The notes under the pieces are model-generated. The model made no database searches and was not told where the DNA came from. It saw only the letters and a program-made list of their open reading frames with translations. Shown here piece after piece: positions 53,201 through 64,000 of a stretch of DNA of 64,000 bases. How positions within the stretch are numbered: position 1 is the stretch's first letter; every line of letters begins with the position of its first letter. Origin of the DNA: Gordionus sp. m RMFG-2023 (Eukaryota; Nematomorpha; Gordioida; Chordodea; Parachordodidae); contig NC_088775.1 of NCBI RefSeq assembly GCF_954871325.1, positions 48,647,561 to 48,711,560 of the forward strand. The letters are read 5' to 3'. A program made the translations under genes and the position numbers.

Positions 53201-55944
53201 ATGTTTATTCTTCCGTTAAATAAGCATGCTAAAATTTTTCATGAGGGATATTCCTACAATTATCATAAAACTACGAAAAATTTTAAAAGATATAAATGTA
53301 CATTATATAATGCTGAAAAATGCCCAGTTATTTTGAAATATTACAATGAAAATGATTATACATTGAAATGCGCCTCATATTCATCCTATAAATCCACATG
53401 AATATCAAATTCAAAATGCTATACGCACGATGAAAAGAAAAGATACTGAAACAAATCAAAATACTTCCAAATATATGCAGAAGAAATGTCTAAATTGTCT
53501 CCCGAATCCAGAAAAAGACTTCCGAATGAAGAGAGTATCAAGAGGACACTTAGAAATCGCAAAATAAAAAGGTTTCCTCCTATTCCGGCCACATTGGAAG
53601 AATTAAGCATTTCAGGTTAAATCATATTTATGCCTATAAATAACTTATAATTGGAAATATCTTTTAATATTAGAGGATTGGGCTACAACCGGATCTCCCA
53701 CGAATGAGAGATTTCTTTTGCATGATAATGGCGGAGATTCTAATGAACGGATAATTATATTTGCCACCGATTATATGCTTAAAATGCTAGCCGAAACGAA
53801 AACTTGGTATATAGTCGGGAATTTTAAATTGGCTCCCCATTTATTTTTGCAGCTATATGTAATTAGAATACCCTTTAAAACACTGTATATAAAAGCGGCA
53901 TATTTCTTGTTACAAAGAAAAACGTATACAACATATGAAGAAATTTTTAAGATTTTACTCGAAAAAGCCCAAGAACGGAATTTGGTCATAGATCCGATAA
54001 CAATTTATATGGATTTTGAAAAGGCTGCAATTAATGCCGTCGAAAATACTCTAGGTTTCTTTTTACAATTTAATTACATCTATATACTATCGAGATATGC
54101 TAGGACCTTGATTTTAAAATGTATTTTGGACCATGGAACTTGAAATTTTTTTTAATTCTAATTTCCTTTTTCTGTTGTTTTTAGGAATATTTTAAACGAT
54201 TTTTTTATGAGTGTAGGATGAACGAACCCATTTCTAGTAACACTGTGTGACAAATTTTGACTTGATTTTTTGGGAGAAAATAAAATAAACATGTTTTAAG
54301 ACAGTAAATTCTTAGAAAATAATTCTTCAGAATTAATTTTATCAAAATTTTTAAATATTTTTTTTGAGAATTATTATTTCGTTGATTTATTTATAGGGAA
54401 TTTTTTCTCCTAATTTATTAATTTTGTAATTTTAATTATCTTAAAAACGGAGATTTTTTTTCCGGGGAATTATTTTTCTAGATTCTTTTTTAATATAGCT
54501 TACATTTAATATATTTATTGTGGCTTTCGTTCTCTTCGCTACACTGCACAAGGTACGATTCCCAAACAATTTTTTTAAATGAAATCGTTACATTTCTCAT
54601 ATTTAAATAAATATATCATGCTAAGCTAACCTATCTCATATTTTACTTTTAATAAACCTTTTATCAGTCCGTTGTCTCACCCCCTCCTTCATTATTATAT
54701 AGGATTTAACTTGTAATATACAATAAATTTATTAATTTAAAACAAATTGAACAATAACATAAAATTTATCGAATTTAAAAACATTTAATGGTAAATCTAA
54801 ATATATTTCCGCGAATATGAAGTTGATGATTTATTTTCAAAAAAGATACTCCAGCAGTAGTCCGCCAACATATTTATACGATTCTTGCCGGGAATTTAAA
54901 TTGAAAACTTAAGACCCCCAAAACGAAATTCTTTACCATTTTTCTCAAAAAGTAATCGATAAAAAATTATAAAAATTAATAAATTTATAAGGAAATATAA
55001 GTCTAACACTATCACCAATTTTCAGGGATTTTCATTTGATACTTTTTTAAAATATATCCGTATAAAGACCTAAATTTTACCATTTTTGAGATTTCGAAAA
55101 GTTGCCTTTATACGATAATATTTTTAAGACTTGACGTGAAGGGAAAACTTAGAAAACGAATTTGAACTCACAAATTCTGCACCTTTTATTTATTTTTTCT
55201 CCCATTTTTCTTGTCACACAGTGTAATTAATAAAAATTGATAAAGACATAAATATTAAATAAAACCTATACAATAATTTTAATATATATTTTTTCAACTT
55301 TTAGGTAGAGATATCAACATCCAAGGATGTTTTTATCATCTAACTCAATCAACTCATAGAAAGATTCAGGAATTGGGGTTAGAATCATCATATCGGAATG
55401 ATCCAATGTTATGCTTATTTGCAGCTATGATCGATGGATTAGCATTCTTACCTATACACGATGTCAAACGAGGTATGGAGTATTTAAAAACCATTTATCG
55501 GATGATAACAAAGAATTATTGTTTTATTTTGATAAAAATTATGTGAATGGAGAATTGAGACATGGGAAAAACTCTCAAAGGCAAGTAGAGCCATTGTTCC
55601 CACCAGAAACATGGAATGTGTTCAATGTTACGATTACTGGGGAAAATCGAACAAACAATGTATGTGAAGGATGGAATAACCGATTTAAGCATATTGTAGG
55701 CAACAAAAAACCGAAGATATGGGAACTACTCGAAAAAATAAGGATGGAAATAGCGGTTGATATGGGAAAAATCGGCCAATGGAATATTGGGACATACACT
55801 CCCAAAAAAAATCGTATTTATGCAACGAAACAAACTATTTTAAAATATTTATGCATTGATTATTTAGAAGAGAGAAGGGATTTGCCCAATTTTCTCTCTT
55901 CAATTGGAGAACATATACGTTCTAGAATTGTTTCTTTTGAATAA
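53201..55944 (+). pseudogene. MULE transposase with FLYWCH zinc finger, decayed
   Basis: FLYWCH region 53201-53401 (YSYNYHKTTKNFKRYKC...CPVILKYY), whose His pair HIHPINPHE is read only after a frame change. Exon joins: ELSIS|EDWATT over a 58-bp intron (53616-53673), then FLLHDNGGDSNERIIIFATD, TWYIVGNFKLAP and IYMDFEKAAINAVENTL. A 1,250-bp GT..AG intron (54055-55304) leads to GRDINIQGCFYHLTQSTHRK and, after another frame change, NNVCEGWNNRFKH to 55944. The first catalytic Asp, expected as DGTFK, appears as VGNFK; the second (MDFEKA) is present. At least two shifts plus that substitution make it inactive. Confidence 0.85.
54241..55223. mobile_element. Harbinger-like element inside the MULE intron
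   Basis: Perfect 13-bp inverted ends CACTGTGTGACAA...TTGTCACACAGTG with TAA on each side (54238-54240 and 55224-55226), fitting the TWA targets of PIF/Harbinger elements. It is 983 bp, with no transposase. About 54,455-54,485 contains CCGGGGAATTATTTTTCTAG followed by ATTC, another Mutator-like end, so a fragment of that family is in turn buried inside it. Confidence 0.75.
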
Positions 55945-57668
55945 TATAATTTATTATTCTATATATCATTTAATAAAATTATAATTATTTCTTTTCTGTA
56001 ACTTTTGAAAAAAATTCATAAGCAAAATAATAATTGTTAGAAATTTATAAAATTATATTATTTAATAGCTTATCCTTGTAAAAACAAAAAGGGGCGCTAT
56101 TTAAGAGTTAGTAAACTGTGAAAAGCCTTTTATCATATTTCTAAAAAAATGATTAAAATTTGTGTAAAAATAATTTTTCAATAAATACCTAAAAGTTGAT
56201 GAAAGTGTGTAAAGGTGAACTAGATTTATTTAACTCTCGTTTTATTATTTAAAATCTCAAATCCTCGAAGAAATTTGACTTTAAAAAACATTTCTATTTA
56301 ATTAAATACTGCAGAGCAGATCCGGGTCACGGGATTTTTTTTCCGGGGAATTATTTTCTTAGATTCAAATTTACTAGTAATATAATTAGAAAATTGTTCA
56401 TTTTTGTTTGATATATCTATAAATACATATAAAACATAATCCCAAAAAATATTTTAAAAATATCGTGGTTTGGCGGATAACCGACTCGTATATGTTTTAC
56501 TCGTAATTATAGATATATAAAACAAAAAATGAACATTTTTCAAATCGTATTACTAGTAAATTTTATCAATCGAATATTTAGTAAGTGGGGTTTTGAGCTC
56601 GGCAATCAGTCAAATCAAATTATTTTCAAAATATTTTTTAGGATAATGCTTAGCACGTATATATATACGTGTATAATACAAAAATGAAGATTTTCCCATG
56701 GATAACGCCAGCAATGCAGTATTTGATCATTCGGTCGGTTTTCGGGTCAAATCACGATATTTTTAAAAAATTTTTGGAATTATGTTTTATACGTATTTAT
56801 AGATACATAAAACAAAAATCAACATTTTTCAATTTATCTTAATAGCAAATTTGATCAATCGAATATTTAATAAGTGGTCGGTTATGAACTCGGCAATCGG
56901 TCAAATCAAAATATTTTTTAGGATAATGCTTAGCACGTAAATATACACGTATAAAACAAAAATGAAGAGATTTTGATAAATAACGCCAGCAATATTTAAT
57001 TTAGAAAATTTCCATTGTTTTACTATTCTAAACCTACTCATAAATTAAACATCAAAGAAACCTAAAATTTTTTTTAATTTTTAGGTTTTTCATATGTATA
57101 TATACCCAAATATAAAAAAAAGTGCTATCCAATCATCATTCCGGTTTCCTAAAATGATATCTATTAAAACATATAACGCCCTCTTACGGATATATATTTG
57201 TTAATTTTTAAATTTTATAAAATGTACTTTTGTTTTAATAAGCTAGAAAAATATATTTCTTACTAATAATATGAAATAAAAATAAATTAATATACTATAC
57301 GATATTTAATCAGTATTCTTCATTTATAATAAAAAAATGATTTAAGTATATTTTAAAAAAAGTTTAATAAAATATACATAATAAAATTTTGATTGATTTA
57401 TGATTGATTGCTTTTTAGCAATGCAGTTTAGCAATGCATTAGCAATTCAATATATAGTGAGGAAATTTTTTCCGGGGAATTATTTTCCAGAGGAATTTTA
57501 TTCCGGGGATTTTTTTTCCGGAGAATTATTTTCCTGGGGATTTTTTTCCGGGGATTTTTTTCCGGGGATTTTTTTTTCGGAGAATTATTTTCCTGGGGAT
57601 TTTTTTCCGGGGAATTAATTTCCGGGGATTTTTTTCCGGGGAATTATTTTCCGCTTACCGTCATAGAC

Positions 57669-57985
57669 TCTAAGGCTTTTAACTAATAAACAAACAAATG
57701 TTACCTAGTTCATAGACTCGGCTACGACGTAGTCCACAAGGTTGCCTGATTTGTAACTTTCCTAATGCTAAGAGCAGACATGTCTTAAATTGTATTAAAA
57801 ATCAAGGCTGTCAACAGAGGCATTCATCAATTAATTTCTAAGCCTATTCCTAAAAAAGGCTTGAATCTTAAATATCTTAGAAATAATGGCCTTTCCTCAA
57901 ATTATGGTCTAGGACTTCAACTCATGGGCTTTAGGTAAATCTCTCATCTGATACTTGGGTCACCACTTTTCCTATAAATGTTAAT
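57669..57985 (+). pseudogene. LINE relic continued right of the Mutator-like insertion
   Basis: LVHRLGYDVVHKVA, then after a shift CLICNFPNAKSRHVLNC and IKNQGCQQRHSSIN match the region from R-LG-D-x-x to the C-x2-C...H...C knuckle and RH..iN of restriction-like-endonuclease LINEs. FPQIMV-DFNSWALGKSLI matches the (R)PDG...GKxLxWD region with its key residues lost. Together with 51,050-51,236 it is one LINE fragment split by the transposon. Confidence 0.68.
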
Positions 57986-58683
57986 AGTAACAGTAAGCAG
58001 AAACAAAAAAAGAAATAAATGAACACTAAACAACTTCATTTTTACCTCAATAGCATTATCCACCTTTTAGATAATTTTCCTCCCTTACACATTCGTTTTT
58101 TTAAATTGGCTCATAAAATCTGAATTCCAATATTGGAAACCAGCGAATTCCTTTTTTAAGATAAAAATTTCATATTTGTTTTACATTTTTTTAAATAGAA
58201 TGAATGATATATCAATCTTTTAAAAAATACATATACATAATTTATATTTCAGTATTTATTAAATTTGACTAAACTTCTAATGCCTAGGTAAACTACAGAT
58301 GCTGAAGGTATAAATTGTTTATATGCTATTCATAAATCACAGATTTCATTGTAAAATTAAATTAATTTATAAGTCTTATAAAATAAAATTAGATATTTCA
58401 GGTACTAAAAATTACAATCCATCTTTAGCTGATTTATAAAAAACTAAAAATAAAATAACTAATTAGAACGTTCCGTGTATTTAGTAAAAACAATAACCAT
58501 CTTTATTATAATTATTTGGTTTTATTAAGATCTTGATAGATTCCCTTATTAGTCTAGGGAATAAGTAATCCATAATTTCAATAAATTATTTATTTTCAAG
58601 CCAATTCTAACAAATTTAAATAATAACTATAGCGCAACCCTATAAATAAACAGCTCATTTGATATACCGCTAATACATTCCTT
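57986..58683. other. Spacer, no gene seen
   Basis: A+T-rich sequence between two LINE relics. No supported frame. Confidence 0.4.
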
Positions 58684-60262
58684 ATGAGCCTACCAGACCT
58701 CAGCACCGAACCTACCAAATGTAACTGCCCATTGTGTAATAACAGTCTCTACCTGCACTAGTACAGAAGTTTCGACGTTTGATCCAGCACCTAAAGATGT
58801 AGAAATATTTAGCGACACCAATATTTGTGATTTCACGTATACCGTTACGAGACACCTGTCAAAAAACTTGATTTTTTGATAAGTAATTATTTTTCTGCAA
58901 AACACTGGCTAGACATCCTATTATTTGCCTTTATTAACCTACAAGTTCCCGATCCTGCCAGCAAAAAATACCTGACACAGTAAGTTAAGGATGCAACTAT
59001 CTACCCCTTACCAATTATTCACATTTCCACATCCTTTAAGGGTGTTGACATGGATAAAAATCACAAAAATGACCCGCTCACCAAGACCAGGCTAATATCT
59101 AAAAATCTATATAACCTGAATGTTAAATTAACCATGCGTCTGGCAACTTCTGACAATAAGCTGCTATCTACGCCCAAGCAACCTATCAAGCTCTTCTCCT
59201 AACACCCTGCTTACTCATTAAGAACAATACCGGCTTACCCTGGAGATCCTCTAATTGTAGCTACTTATACCACAAGTGAAGTTAGAATTGCTATCCTCTC
59301 CTTCAACGCGATACCTCACCTAGATTTGATGGGTTTCGCCCGATATTTTTATAGGATCTAACCGCACCTTACATGACACAACAATGTGACGTTTTGGAAA
59401 TATTACCCAACTCATCAGTCGTATGCTTATTGGAGGCATACCACCCGCCATTGTTCCACTCCTATATGCAGCTAAGTTCATAGCCCTCCATAAACCTAAT
59501 AAAGATGTCAGCCCTATCGCTATTGGAACCACTTGGCGCCAATTAACTTCCAAGCTAGTAGTAAGCATAATATTATTACGATATCCAGTCACCTGTGCCC
59601 AAATCAATTAGGGATCAACTTATAAGGTGGATGTGAAATATCTCTTCACATGACCCTGATGTATTTACAAACAGATCCTAGTGACGATATCCTAGTTAAA
59701 ATTGACTTTCCGAACTCCTTTAACTCTCTAAGGCGTAGCGCGTTTCTAAATTCCATCCTCACACTCTACCCAGAATATTCGCAATTTATCTTCTATCTTC
59801 GATTGCTATGCAAGTCTCTCGCACTTCCAATTTGGAGATAGATTAAGGTGACCCTCTAAGTTCCTCTTTGATCTGTCTGGGCATTAATAGCCTGATACGA
59901 GACATAAATAATCAATGCAAGTTTAATCTTCATAATTGGTATATTATATCGACGATGGTATACTCGACGGCCAACCGGATAAAGTGATGAAGGCAATCAA
60001 GATAATAAAATCCAGCGAGAGCAGGTTGGGATTGCGAATTAATCCAGACAGGAGCGAATATTGTCCCTTTGGGATCTTTGACCTTAATTACGATCTTATA
60101 CTCAATCATATACCATTGAGCTCTTTGACACATTTCGGATTTTTAATAGGTAAGGACGAGTCCTTTATCAGGTTCCTTGCCGATATTTCAGCGAGAATCT
60201 TATATACTCTCCGATTGTCGCGAATCTTCCAATATGATGTCATCCTCGCTGCGTACGTCTCA
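58684..60262 (+). pseudogene. LINE relic: N-terminus through RT, YIDD group
   Basis: ATG 58684 gives MSLPDLSTEPTKCNCPLCNN, an N-terminal finger like that of the 4963-7772 LINE. Then follow KHWLDILLFAFINLQVPDPA and NDPLTKTRLISKNLYNLNVK. RT pieces: ALHKPNKDVSPIAIGTTWRQ, VKIDFPNSFNSLRR (catalytic Asp in IDFPN) and YYIDDGILDG, then LRINPDRSEYCPFG. Several frame changes and stops. It stops abruptly near 60,262, just before a hAT-like end (TAGTGTTGTTAATTGG at 60279), so the endonuclease part is lost. Confidence 0.82.
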
Positions 60263-60278
60263 TAGAAGATATACTCAA

Positions 60279-61180
60279 TCTTAGTGTTGTTAATTGGTTG
60301 GTTGTGTAAAACCCAGACCCGGGGTATGGGTTTAAAAAATCGACCAAACCAGGTCTGAGCACGAACCCCGAGCACAGACCCGGGGTTCAGACTCGGAATC
60401 CAAACCCGGGGTACCCGGGGTGGGGGGGGGGGGGGGTGTATAAAATAATTTTTTTGATATGAGTATCAAATAAAAGGTAATTAAAATATTTTTTTTTGTA
60501 ATAATAATAATCACTCATAGAGGGCGGGTCTAGGTCTTGGGGGGTCAGAAATATTTTTATCAACACAAAATATCGATATGGGTATCAAATAAAATCTAAT
60601 TTACATATCTTTAGATTGAAAGTATTCATTTTTTTATCTTGATGGGTGTGACTTGGTCTGGGGGGTGGATGAAGGTGGGGGTGGGGGGGGGGGGTGTAAA
60701 AAAATAGATATCAAATAAAAGGTAATTAAAGTATTTTTTTATTGTAATAATAATAATCACTCATAGAGGGCGGGTCTAGGTCTTGGGGGGTCAGGAATAT
60801 TTTTATCAACACAAAATATGGATATGGTTATCAAATAAAATCTAATTTAAATATCATTAGATTGAAATAATTCATTTTTTATTTTGATGGATGTGACTAG
60901 GTCTGGGGGTGGATGAAAGGGGGGGGGGTGTAAAAAATATATTTTTTTGATATGGGTATCAAATAACAGGTATTTAAATTATTGTATTAATAATATTCAC
61001 TCATAGAGGGCGGGTCTAGGTCTTGGGTGGTCAGGAATATTTTTATCACAAAATATCAATGTGGGTATCAAATAAAAGCTAGTATAAATAACTCTTGATT
61101 GTAATAATTATACTCTAAGTAGGCGGGATGTCTTAGTTAGTCAGGAATATTTATATAAGTATCAAATAAATGGTATTTTA
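60279..61180. repeat. G-rich tandem repeat, unit about 250 bp, possibly within a hAT element
   Basis: Three units are recognised by the ordered landmarks: G run, GATATGGGTATCAAATAAAA, a CACTCATAGAGGGCGGGTCTAGG block, a TGGGGGGTCAGGAATATTTT block, then TGATGGGTGTGACTAGGTCT. G runs are 60422-60436 (15 G), 60683-60694 and 60919-60928. Units begin near 60,420, 60,670 and 60,915, and the last fades at ~61,180. Left of it, TAGTGTTGTTAATTGG and AACCCGGGGTACCCGGGG words suggest a hAT end; no right end was found. Confidence 0.75.
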
Positions 61181-61739
61181 AATATCTTTTGGAGGGTAAA
61201 ACGATATTTCATCTATTTTAAATATCGGTTATCGGCTAATATTATAAAATTTGCCGATCCGATCCGATATAAAATGGCATATTTAACAAAAATAAAATGT
61301 TAAAATTTTTTTAAAAAAAGTTATATCGAAAATCATTTATTTTTATAAATAAGGGTCTTATTAATTTTAATGAATTTTGGTCGATATTTAGCAAATCAGG
61401 TTGGTATTTAGAAACTCCCTATACGTTGAGTACTATCTATCTGAAATTTTTTTTTGCTGACATAACCAGGCCTTATCAAAAAACCAAGTCCCATGCAATT
61501 TTCATAAAATTTTGCCATTTATTTTTATTGTAATTTAACAACAGCCTTAAATTTAATCTTATATTCCCTACTGTAATATTTAGAATAAATTTAAATTTGT
61601 GATAATTATCATATTGGGTGAAAAGAATAATAGGCTCAGCTCAGGGTGGAAAATCCTCTCATTTTTGAAAATAGGAATTTCAATATTTCTATCTGCTGTA
61701 TTTGTCGAGGGAAGGTTTGAGAAAAATTTTTTAAAATTA

Positions 61740-62110
61740 TAATGGGTCGGACTGGGCTTGAAAAATATTTTTATAAATTATATTGGGCTAGGCTTGGGGA
61801 TATTTTCAAAATTATTATAAATTTGAATGTTTGGGATTTTTTTATTATTAACTATGGATCAGACATTGACCTAAAACAAAAATTTTTGCAGGCCTGGGCT
61901 CGGCTTTATCAAAAAACTAAGGCTTATAAAATTTGATTTTGATTGTATTTTAAAATTCTTTATTTTTTTAAAATATTTTATTCCAGTTCTCAATCAAAAT
62001 TCTTATCATTTTTGGTTGGGCTTGGGGAAATTTTTAAAAATTAATATGGCCTTGGACTTTGCTTGGGAATTATTTTAATATTAAATATTAGGCCTAGTTG
62101 ATCAGTAATA
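61740..62110. repeat. Worn GGGCTTGG-type repeat
   Basis: GGACTGGGCTTGAAAAATAT, GGGCTAGGCTTGGGGATATT, GCCTGGGCTCGGC and GGTTGGGCTTGGGGAAATT recur in A/T background, similar to the GGGCC-type MITEs at 14.2, 28.0 and 40.7 kb but degenerate. No termini were found. 61.2-61.74 kb holds nothing recognisable. Confidence 0.45.
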
Positions 62111-62399
62111 TTTTAACAAATAATATTGATATATCAGTGCTTTAAATATATTTTGACTCAGGACATAATTTACACTTAGTTTTAATGGATTGAACCTATC
62201 CTGTATGGGGGAGGGGATTATAACGCGAAAAAATTGGATATTATTTTCAAATATCCAGTAACAACTATTATAAAAGTAAGGAGAAAATTCTCATTTCCCG
62301 TCATTTTTAACGATCTCAGCAATGTTGATAGATGAATTAGAAATTAAGAATATCTTATTGTCATAATTGGGAGACTGATTTGTAAAATTTGATTTTTGG

Positions 62400-64000
62400 T
62401 AAAGTCAGTATGTATTGCGTTTGATGAGTCATTTTTTAGATGACAGACATTTGGACGTTTACCGTGGACGTCAGGACGTGCCGAGGCCGTTCAGCAGTGG
62501 GGGACAGAGAGGTCGGAATGGTAGATGTTATAAATGTGGGGAGATGGGTCATATTGCGGTGAATTTTAGAGATGTCAAATATTTTGCGTGTGGGGAGATG
62601 GGACATATTTTGACATATTGTCCGGGCAGAGCAGAGAGAATACGTTGCGCGGGTTGTGGAAGATTTGGACATGTGTTAAAAGATTGCCGAGTGGGAAAGG
62701 TAGAGACAAGGGCAGGTTTTCCACAGAGAGGAGAGACTTCGGGGGTCGTGAATATGAGGAGTATGACGGAGATAGCTGGAAAAGGAGGAAAGGATATTGA
62801 AGAGGAGATGACGTGTTTCAAGTGCCGAGAAAGGGGACATTGGGCCAGAGATTGTGATAGAGATTGACTATATGATGGGAAGGAGAGTAAAATAATGACC
62901 GTGGCGTTAAGAGGAGGCAAGAAAGAGTTGAGAGTTAAAATGTTGCAGCAGGAGGTTCAAAGGGAGTTATCGTATCTGCCGAGTCCGAGGGTATGGTTCG
63001 ATATCAACGGGAAGATGGTATCTATGTTATTTGATGCAGCTATTTCGGTGATAGGATATGAGGATTTTAGAAGACTTTGGCGGGGTAGTAAAATAATTAG
63101 AGACGTTATGCAAGTAAGGCAGTTTGATGGATTGGAGATGGAGATGATGGGAAGAGTGCATATTGGGGATGTAGGGAGAGAAGGATGTAAAATGTTGGAC
63201 TTATGGATAATTAACCGAGACGTTGAGCCGGTGATTGGATTGGATTACAAGTGTGGGGCCGGAGTATGGATTTTGGGGAGTATTTGCGCGATGGGGAGTA
63301 TTTGTGGCGATCGAAGAAGATATTCGGGAAGACTTGATAAATATGGTCCGAGAGGATGAGGAGGAGAGAATGTACGGAAGAAATTTGGAATGGATGGAGG
63401 GCCGAGATAATATTGAAGTAGACGAGGGAAGATCCGTGTTTGGGGGGGGGGGGAAGCGAAAGAAATGGGAGGGAATATATGTTGGGGAGAGGTCCGATTT
63501 ATGTAGATGGAGAAATAGCAAATATCCAAGACAGTAGATATGGAGTATTGAGGCCGCTGGTTGGTGAGAGGAGTGAGAATTTTGTAGAACAAGGAGTTGT
63601 GGAAAATTTGTGGGAGTAAAAGATGTCCAAAAAAAGGTGGAGAAGTTAGTGGAGAGGTATGGAGAAATCTTTGGGGAAGAGTTGGGTTGTCTAAAGGATT
63701 ATGAAGTGGAGATTCGGATGAAGGATGGATGCGTACCAAAATTTTGTGCTGTTCGTAGAGTACCTTTTGAATGGAGGCAGGAGGTAGGGAAAGAGTTGGA
63801 TCGTTGGGTAAAGGAGGTTATCGTGAGTCCGGTTGAATACAGCGAATGGGCGACACCTTTGGCACCCGTAAAGAAGGCCAATGTGAGTGTGAGGTTGTTT
63901 GCGGATTTCCGGGTAACGTTGAATCTATGTGTGGTGGAGGTGAAGTATCCTATACCCAGGATAGAGGAGATAGGGGCCAGTTTAAAAGGAAGCAGATATT
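62400..64000 (+). mobile_element. Ty3/gypsy LTR retrotransposon fossil, cut by the window edge
   Basis: The plus strand shows, in order, a Gag-like nucleocapsid region with several CCHC zinc knuckles (CYKCGEMGH type), a pepsin-like protease region, and the start of a reverse transcriptase with the Ty3/gypsy hallmark sequence before the palm. The rest of Pol and the right LTR would lie beyond 64,000; no left LTR was identified. The visible part looks broken, with roughly two to four breaks. It is strikingly G-rich compared with everything to its left. Age cannot be judged without LTRs. Confidence 0.85.

Larger units (their letters stand above)
52398..56366 (+). mobile_element. Mutator-like element with FLYWCH transposase, inserted into its relative
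   Basis: Left end GGTAAGCGGAAAATAATTCC and right end CCGGGGAATTATTTTCTTAG followed by ATTC, flanked by the identical nine-base AAATTTACT (52389-52397 and 56367-56375). Its left and right ends equal the right and left ends of the surrounding element, so it lies in the opposite orientation within a member of the same family. It is 3.97 kb and carries a transposase gene whose second placeable intron has since received a Harbinger-like insert. Confidence 0.9.
51247..57659. mobile_element. Non-autonomous Mutator-like element with ~1.1 kb inverted arms, split by a second one
   Basis: Flanked by the identical nine-base GTCATAGAC (51238-51246 and 57660-57668), the length typical of Mutator-like elements. 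Outer ends are GAATCTAGG on the left and CGCTTACC on the right, both followed inward by arrays of CCGGGGAATTATTTTCC-type words. The arms (51247-52397 and 56376-57659) are inverted copies over their full length and contain ~300-bp direct subrepeats (GCTGGCGTTAT...CGAGCTCAAAACC). Without the inner insertion the element would be ~2.4 kb, non-coding and foldback-like. Confidence 0.9.

Noticed and set aside
60279-61550. Complete hAT element from TAGTGTTGTTAA (60279) to TTTAACAACA (~61,536)
   Set aside because: The right end lacks the final bases of the terminus, and the 8-bp flanks do not match, so only the left end is reported.

Overview
The window is a very A+T-rich piece of animal (invertebrate metazoan) nuclear DNA, roughly three-quarters A+T by eye. 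It is dominated by transposable elements and carries few host genes. Eukaryotic origin follows from spliced genes with very short GT..AG introns (45 to 139 bp), hAT/pogo/Mutator/Harbinger transposons and non-LTR retrotransposons. Animal origin follows from a recognisable, fast-evolving MYRF (myelin regulatory factor) gene. I cannot name the species. The short introns, high A+T and diverged MYRF suggest a compact, fast-evolving invertebrate lineage, but that is inference.

Host genes. The clearest is MYRF on the minus strand (29.3-34.6 kb). Seven short introns and one 2.6 kb intron can be placed, and the Ndt80-like DNA-binding domain, the self-cleaving chaperone domain with its Ser/Lys pair, the coiled coil, the membrane segment and the C-terminal domain can all be read. 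Two unrecognised candidate genes flank it: a three-exon gene for a 174-residue protein with a signal-like N-terminus (18.06-18.71 kb, plus) and a gene for a long basic, Asn/Lys/Ser-rich protein (21.86-23.27 kb, minus).

Transposons, left to right: a two-copy ~320 bp tandem repeat (0.1-0.7 kb); an intron-bearing pogo/Tigger transposase (0.8-2.5 kb); a deleted hAT (3.2-4.4 kb); a nearly whole non-LTR retrotransposon with a restriction-like endonuclease and a YIDD box (5.0-7.8 kb); two copies of a BED-finger hAT (9.7-11.0 and 19.4-20.6 kb); a stacked hAT locus (12.5-16.3 kb) holding a LINE relic, a second hAT and a MITE; an inverted-repeat locus containing a hAT and a TA-flanked MITE (25.5-27.9 kb); a 3.5 kb nearly complete hAT (35.0-38.6 kb); hAT MITEs at 33.7 and 40.7 kb; an RTE-like LINE (43.7-46.6 kb, minus); a short non-coding LTR element (47.9-50.2 kb); a Mutator-like element inserted in opposite orientation inside a non-autonomous relative, which itself sits in a LINE relic (51.0-58.0 kb); another LINE relic (58.7-60.3 kb); a G-rich ~250 bp tandem repeat (60.3-61.2 kb); and the 5' part of a G-rich Ty3/gypsy element running off the right edge (62.4-64.0 kb).

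Insertion order can often be read directly because many elements keep exact target-site duplications: eight bp for hATs, nine bp for the Mutator-like elements, TAA for a Harbinger-like element, TA for a mariner-like MITE and five bp for the LTR element. Long runs of G or C (9-15 bases) recur through this A+T-rich DNA, several of them at or near transposon ends.
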